Shown: positions 59,400 to 64,000 of the stretch, piece by piece
How the letters are laid out: each line of letters opens with the position of its first letter
Numbering within the stretch: position 1 is the stretch's first letter
Assembly: GCF_001429045.1 (NCBI RefSeq)
Contig: NZ_LMHY01000026.1
Coordinates: 340,573 to 404,572 of the forward strand
DNA length: 64,000 nt
Reading direction: 5' to 3'
Origin: Pseudomonas sp. Root71
GTDB taxonomy: Bacteria; Pseudomonadota; Gammaproteobacteria; Pseudomonadales; Pseudomonadaceae
Notes under the pieces: generated by a model
Told to the model about the DNA's origin: nothing
Databases searched by the model: none
Seen by the model: the letters and a program-made list of their open reading frames with translations, nothing else
Position numbers and translations under genes: made by a program

Positions 59400-60879
59400 A
59401 GCTGGAGTGAGACATTTCCACACAGGTTCGGTTACGGCCACTTTGCTTGGCCCGATACATCGCATGATCCGCCCGTGACAGCAGGCTGTGCAAGGTGTCA
59501 TCGGGCTGCAGGGTGGTGATACCGATGCTGACGGTCACATGCAAGGCCTGGCCGTTGTAGGCATAGCGCTGTTGTTCCACGTGCTGACGAATTTTCTCGG
59601 CAATCATCAGGCCAGTCCTGCCGTCGGTGTCCTTGAGCAGCACGATGAACTCTTCACCGCCCCAGCGGCAGACGATGTCGGAGTGCCGCAGGCAGCTCTT
59701 CAGATCCCGGGCAAAGCCAATCAATACCTGATCGCCGGCCAGGTGGCCATAGGTGTCGTTCAACACCTTGAACCGGTCGAGGTCCAGCAGCAAAGCGGTC
59801 AGCGGCCTGGGCTCGCGCCGGGCTTCTTGCATGGCCTGCGCGGCCAGCAGGTCGAAGCCGCGACGGTTGGGCAGTTCGGTCAGGCTGTCGAGGATGGCCT
59901 GGGCCTGGATCTTGTCCTGATAGCGTTTGATCACCTGGTTGAGCAGGGCCAGCACGATCAAGGTCACCAGCAGGCAAATCAGCAGGTTGAGGTACAGCGA
60001 CTGGCGGATGTCACCGAGGGCGCTGTCTTCGCGTTTGTCGACGAACAGGTACCAGTTCAGCTCCGGGATAAACCGCACATTGAGGAAGTGTCCCTGGCCC
60101 TGCACGGAGTATTCATAGCTGCCGCTGTGGGGTTTGGGCAGCCGGCTGACCAGGTCTTTCATGCTGTCGAGTTCGTCGAGCTTCTGCCCGATATGCGCAC
60201 CCTGCGGACCCCCTTCGGCACCGGTGAGCACCAGGCGCCCGAAGTTGTCGACGAAATACACACTGCGTTGATAACGCTGCTGGTACTTGTCGATCAGCTT
60301 GATCACGGCGTCAACGGTCAGGCCCACCCCGGCCGCGCCGATGAATCGGCTGTTGTAGTCGTAGACCTTGTAGTTGATGAAGAAGGTCAGGTTGTCCTTG
60401 TTGGCGAGGTCCGGGTCGACGTTGATCTCGTACGGATCCTTCATGTCCCGCACACGGAAGTACCAGGCGTCGCGGGGCTCGGTGGCCTTGACCTGCTTGA
60501 GCACACCCTTGGCGTGGTAGTAGGTCAGGCTGGTGTTGGAGACGAAGAATGCGGTGTAGGCGCCGTAGTGGGTCATGACCTCGTTGAGGTAACGGGTCAT
60601 CTGGTCGGAGTCCTTTTCGCCGTTGACCACCCAGTCGCGCATGAAGGTGTCGCGGGCCATCATCGAGGAAATCAGGATCGGCCTGACGAGGTCTTTCTGG
60701 ATTTCCGAGTAGACCGTGTCCGACGTCAGCGGCAGTTCGGTGTTGACGATGTTGTCGCGGATCGAGGCCCGGGAGGCGTAGTAACTGAGAAAGGAGGTGG
60801 CGAGGAAACCAGCGCCCAGCAACGCGACCAGCGTGAGCACCAACGAACGTTGAGAGTACAGCGGCGAGCGAAGCGACAT
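59386..60879 (-). CDS. Membrane Cache-GGDEF diguanylate cyclase
   Basis: This inner-membrane cyclase (497 aa) has an N-terminal helix (about residues 12-33), a periplasmic double-Cache sensor (about 38-285; YYHAKGVLKQV, WYFRVRDMKDPYEINVD, INYKVYDYNSRFIGAAGVGLTVD), a second helix (296-314) and a C-terminal GGDEF domain. The active loop reads GGEEF at 407-411 and the I-site RHSD lies at 398-401, so it should be active and product-inhibited. I start at 60879 (GGAAC upstream); other ATGs lie 21 and 45 bases earlier. It should sense a small external solute. Confidence 0.93.
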   Translation of the reverse strand: MSLRSPLYSQRSLVLTLVALLGAGFLATSFLSYYASRASIRDNIVNTELPLTSDTVYSEIQKDLVRPILISSMMARDTFMRDWVVNGEKDSDQMTRYLNEVMTHYGAYTAFFVSNTSLTYYHAKGVLKQVKATEPRDAWYFRVRDMKDPYEINVDPDLANKDNLTFFINYKVYDYNSRFIGAAGVGLTVDAVIKLIDKYQQRYQRSVYFVDNFGRLVLTGAEGGPQGAHIGQKLDELDSMKDLVSRLPKPHSGSYEYSVQGQGHFLNVRFIPELNWYLFVDKREDSALGDIRQSLYLNLLICLLVTLIVLALLNQVIKRYQDKIQAQAILDSLTELPNRRGFDLLAAQAMQEARREPRPLTALLLDLDRFKVLNDTYGHLAGDQVLIGFARDLKSCLRHSDIVCRWGGEEFIVLLKDTDGRTGLMIAEKIRQHVEQQRYAYNGQALHVTVSIGITTLQPDDTLHSLLSRADHAMYRAKQSGRNRTCVEMSHSSYEPA

Positions 60880-60995
60880 GGTAGTTCCATTGGCAGTCAT
60901 CCGATGGTTGCATTCTAATGGCACTGCGGGGAAATAACTGCTTCATGTGCGCCGCGAATGGTCGTTCCAATGTTCCACGGAGGTTGCAGGTGCTC

Positions 60996-61089
60996 CTTGT
61001 GGGAGCGAGCTTGCTCGCGATGGCGGTGTGTCAGTCACATCAATCGTGAATGTGCTGACGCTATCGCGAGCAAGCTCGCTCCCACAGGG
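60996..61089. repeat. REP doublet, family A
   Basis: CTTGTGGGAGCGAGCTTGCT and its inverse, separated by about 45 bases, between the cyclase gene and atzF. Confidence 0.92.
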
Positions 61090-61099
61090 TTGAGTGTGT

Positions 61100-62878
61100 T
61101 TAAGCCAGTGATTTCAGATACATCCGCCACCCGCCCAAATGGCTGATGTTCACCGCGCCCTCCAGCCCATAGGCCTCGCAGATAAACCCGCTCTCCCAGC
61201 GACCGTCCGCCAGTTGCACCTTGCCCAACCCCAGTGGCGCCGGAATTCCGGTCAGGAACGAACCCAACTCGCTGCTCGGCAACTCCCAGACTTCCACCGC
61301 AATCGCCACGCCGCCATCCTTCACGCGGACCATGCCCGGACGAAACGGCGGGCCACCGGCCAGGGCATGGAGTTGATAATCCGGTGAGCTGAATGTCGTT
61401 TCCACCAGGCGGGCACCGCGCTGCTTGAGCTGCCAGTTCAACGCCAACCCGTCCAGGTGCGCACCGCAGACCACCAGGCGCGCCCGATCGTGGCGGGCAA
61501 CCGTCGCCGGTGCAGGCGCGGCCAGGCCTTGCTGACGCTGCAAGGCATCCGCCACGCTCAACAGGTACTGATCGGTAAAGGCGCGGCCAAACAGCGTCAC
61601 GCCCCACGGCATGCCGTTGTCCATGAACGCGCTGGGCACGGCGACGGCGGCGTAGTCGAGCAGGTTCATGAAATTGGTGTAGTAGCCCAGTTCCGAATTG
61701 CGCAGCACCGGTTCGGCCTCGAGCTCCGCCAGCGTCACCGGGCGGCCGATGGTCGGCGTGACGACGCAATCCAGGCCTTCCAGCGCTGTGTCGCACAGGG
61801 CTTTGAGCGCTTGCAGCCGGTATTGGGCGCGGAAAGTTTGCACACCATCGACGGCGGGTGCCTTGGCCAACACGGCGCGAATCACCGGCAACACGGCCTC
61901 CGGGTTTTGCGCCATCAACTCCCCGGCCACGCTGTAGCGCTCGGCCACCCACGGGCCTTCATAGAGCAAGCGCGCGGCCTCCAGAAATGGCGACAGGTCC
62001 AGTTCCACCGCTTCGCCGCCGAGGGCCTTGAGGCGGTCGATGGCATCACCGAACAACAGCGGGCCTTCAGGGCAACCGAAGAATTGCAGGTCCTGTGCAC
62101 GGGGTACGCCGAAACGGAAGGGGCGTGGGGTACCGAATGCCGAGCCGTCGTTCCACAGCGGGTTGCTGCGGCTGTATTCGTCCCGTGGGTCGAGGCGTGC
62201 GGTGAGCGCCAGTAACTGACTGGCTTCCCGCGCCGTGGCGGTGAAGGTGGTGACGCAATCGAGCGTGCGACAGGCCGGAACCACGCCGGCTGTCGAGATC
62301 AGGCCCTTGGTGGCCTTCAGGCCGACCAGGTTGTTCAACGCCGCCGGCACACGCCCGGAGCCGGCGGTGTCGGTGCCCAGCGCAAAGCTCGCGACCCCGA
62401 GCGCCACCGCCAGTGACGATCCGGCGCTGGAGCCGCCCGACGGATACTCCGGCAATACGCTGTTGGGGCATGCGCCGTACGGTGAGCGGCTGCCGTTGAG
62501 CCCCGTGGCGAACTGGTCGAGGTTGGTCTTGCCCAGCGGAATCGCACCGAGGGCCAGCAGTTGTTCGACGATGGTCGCCGAACGCTCCGGCACATAGGCG
62601 AATGCCGGGCACGCCGCCGTGGTCGGAATGCCCGCCAGGTCGATGTTGTCCTTGATCGCGAACGGCACGCCATACAGCGGCAGGCTGTCGAGGTCGCGAC
62701 CGTCGAGGGTGGCGAGATAAGGCTCCAGTTCATCGACACTGAGCAAGTGGATGAACAGGTGATAGTCCGGGTTCAGCGCGGCGGCTTTGTCCCGCAGTTG
62801 CAGCAGTAATTGCCGTGGCGTGGTGCGGCCTTCGCGATAAGCGCTGCGCAGGGCGTCGAGTTGCAGATTGATGTTCAT
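61100..62878 (-). CDS. atzF: Allophanate hydrolase
   Basis: The product (592 aa) splits allophanate to ammonia and CO2, the second half of ATP-dependent urea breakdown. The amidase-signature triad is Lys76 (FAIKDN), Ser150 (PSGGSSAGSS) and Ser174 (DTAGSGR). The C-terminal allophanate-hydrolase domain (about residues 430-590: RLVVCGAHLDGLALNWQL, EAYGLEGAVNISHLGGWR) is present. AAGGACTG precedes the ATG at 62878; a few codons earlier is also open. It lies 25 bases behind the urea carboxylase gene. Confidence 0.93.
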   Translation of the reverse strand: MNINLQLDALRSAYREGRTTPRQLLLQLRDKAAALNPDYHLFIHLLSVDELEPYLATLDGRDLDSLPLYGVPFAIKDNIDLAGIPTTAACPAFAYVPERSATIVEQLLALGAIPLGKTNLDQFATGLNGSRSPYGACPNSVLPEYPSGGSSAGSSLAVALGVASFALGTDTAGSGRVPAALNNLVGLKATKGLISTAGVVPACRTLDCVTTFTATAREASQLLALTARLDPRDEYSRSNPLWNDGSAFGTPRPFRFGVPRAQDLQFFGCPEGPLLFGDAIDRLKALGGEAVELDLSPFLEAARLLYEGPWVAERYSVAGELMAQNPEAVLPVIRAVLAKAPAVDGVQTFRAQYRLQALKALCDTALEGLDCVVTPTIGRPVTLAELEAEPVLRNSELGYYTNFMNLLDYAAVAVPSAFMDNGMPWGVTLFGRAFTDQYLLSVADALQRQQGLAAPAPATVARHDRARLVVCGAHLDGLALNWQLKQRGARLVETTFSSPDYQLHALAGGPPFRPGMVRVKDGGVAIAVEVWELPSSELGSFLTGIPAPLGLGKVQLADGRWESGFICEAYGLEGAVNISHLGGWRMYLKSLA

Positions 62879-62903
62879 GGAGTCAGTCCTTTTCAAAATA
62901 GGG

Positions 62904-64000
62904 TCAGTCGAGTTCCAGCACCACGACGCGCTGCCCGGCGCGTACCGCCGAACCCGGTTGCACGCGAATCTCGCGCACCACGCCGGCCATTGGCGCGAGC
63001 AGGGGGATTTCCATCTTCATCGACTCCAGGATCACCAGCACATCACCGGCCGCGACGCGGCTACCGGTCTCTACCTGGACCTGCCAGAGGTTGCCGGCGA
63101 TGTGGCTGTCGACGCTCTGCTGGCCGTTTTCCAGCGGTGCATCTTCGGCGGCCTCCGGGGCCAGTTCTTCACTGTCGAAATGCGCCTGGCCACTGGCGAT
63201 CCAGCGTTCGCGCTCGGCATTGAATGCGCCTTTTTGCTGATCGCGAAACGCGTCGATGGTCTCGGCTTCCCGGGCCAGGAACGCCTGGTATTGCGCCAGG
63301 TTCAACTGACTGTGTTCGATGTTCAGGTCGAAGCGCCCGAGGGGGAAATCCCGGCGGATGCGCAGCAATTCATCGGCGCTGACCGGGTAGAAACGGATCT
63401 GGTCGAAAAACCGCAGCAACCAGGGTTTGCCTTCGAACGCGGCGACTTCGCGGTAGCGGTTCCACATCTGCAACGTGCGCCCGACAAACTGATAGCCGCC
63501 GGGGCCTTCCATGCCGTAGACGCACATGTAGGCGCCACCGATGCCTACTGAGTTTTCCGCGGTCCAGGTGCGCGCCGGGTTGTACTTGGTGGTCACCAGG
63601 CGGTGGCGCGGGTCGAGCGGGGTGGCGACCGGTGCGCCGAGGTAGACGTCGCCCAGGCCCATCACCAGGTAACTGGCGTCGAACACCGTGCGCTGCACTT
63701 CATCGAGGTTCGGCAGGTCGTTGATGCGGCGGATGAACTCCAGGTTGCTCGGACACCACGGCGCGTCCTTGCGCACGGTGGTCATGTATTTCTCGATGGC
63801 CAACTGGCACGCCGGGTCGTCCCAGGAAAGAGGCAGATGCACGATGCGCGAGGGCACTTGCAGGTCTTTGGCGGCGCACACGGCGTCCCATTCCCCGGCG
63901 ACGATGCCGAGCAGGTCGGACAGCGGCAGTTGCTCGGGCTGATAGTGGATTTGCAGCGAGCGGATGCCGGGGGTGAGGTCGATCACGCCGTGCAGGTCTT
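62904..64000 (-). CDS. uca: Urea carboxylase, C-terminal part
   Basis: Only the last 365 or so codons are inside the window; the gene continues past 64000. The visible part has a KipI-like subunit-1 carboxyltransferase domain (DDPACQLAIEKYMTTVRKDAPWCPSNLEFIRRINDL, GLGDVYLGAPVATPLDPRHRL, GGAYMCVYGMEGPGGYQFVGRT) and a C-terminal biotinyl domain with the biotin-accepting Lys in LESMKMEIP about 40 residues from the end. The enzyme carboxylates urea to allophanate using ATP and biotin. The gene pair uca-atzF is the classical order. Confidence 0.93.
   Translation of the reverse strand, partial: DLHGVIDLTPGIRSLQIHYQPEQLPLSDLLGIVAGEWDAVCAAKDLQVPSRIVHLPLSWDDPACQLAIEKYMTTVRKDAPWCPSNLEFIRRINDLPNLDEVQRTVFDASYLVMGLGDVYLGAPVATPLDPRHRLVTTKYNPARTWTAENSVGIGGAYMCVYGMEGPGGYQFVGRTLQMWNRYREVAAFEGKPWLLRFFDQIRFYPVSADELLRIRRDFPLGRFDLNIEHSQLNLAQYQAFLAREAETIDAFRDQQKGAFNAERERWIASGQAHFDSEELAPEAAEDAPLENGQQSVDSHIAGNLWQVQVETGSRVAAGDVLVILESMKMEIPLLAPMAGVVREIRVQPGSAVRAGQRVVVLELD

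Overview
The window looks like a chromosomal segment of a Pseudomonas of the P. fluorescens complex. It is GC-rich, its genes match Pseudomonas families very closely (PcaF/H/G/B/D/C, Ttg/EmhABC, XenB, OlsBA, PhaG), and its intergenic gaps carry two families of REP palindromes typical of that group. I ran no searches; family names come from reading the proteins. No rRNA, insertion sequence or CRISPR array was seen.

Layout. (1) 1-7504: the protocatechuate branch of the beta-ketoadipate pathway on the + strand: catI (3' end), catJ, pcaF, pcaH, pcaG, pcaT, pcaB, pcaD, pcaC. (2) 7600-8859: a convergent OprD-type porin. (3) 9199-15878: a TtgABC/EmhABC RND efflux operon with its divergent TetR repressor and an operator between them. 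(4) 16139-18717: an arsR-MFS-xenB operon, divergent from acpH. (5) 19529-22104: ornithine-lipid genes olsB-olsA and a short acyl-CoA dehydrogenase-like protein. (6) 22274-28687: a serine hydrolase, a small membrane protein, then a catabolic set of M20 amidohydrolase, MHS transporter, amidase and IclR regulator. (7) 28790-35311: YceI, ClsB, periplasmic beta-glucosidase BglX, and lemA with two TPM-domain genes.

(8) 35443-37759 is the most unusual stretch. A LuxR-type helix-turn-helix protein overlaps two holin-like membrane proteins in a coupled operon, facing a CI-like repressor, with an Ogr/Delta zinc finger and a hypothetical gene beyond. It looks like the regulatory and lysis end of a prophage or tailocin with no structural genes and no endolysin. 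(9) 37892-41752: methyltransferase, DJ-1/PfpI, ribbon-helix-helix, DUF1508 and a SIR2-like (DUF4917) protein. (10) 41883-46606: LysR regulator, CoA-transferase, HMG-CoA-lyase-like enzyme and MFS transporter, a small acid catabolic cluster with a near-ideal LysR operator. (11) 46685-51629: transporters, a LysR regulator, a diguanylate cyclase, a KGG stress peptide, DUF4142 and an iron-permease-like protein. (12) 51843-57077: accessory-looking genes (orphan HsdR-N nuclease-like protein, tam, small ORFs, a Fic protein with a five-copy operator-like array) next to tRNA-Gly. (13) 57257-64000: phaG, rsuA, a CWC-family protein, a Cache-GGDEF cyclase, and atzF with the 3' part of uca for urea breakdown.

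Taken together, this is the genome of a soil or plant-associated generalist. It holds complete catabolic modules with likely carbon-catabolite control (A-rich Crc/Hfq-like motifs before several of them), efflux and detoxification operons, and a few possible defence or phage-derived genes.
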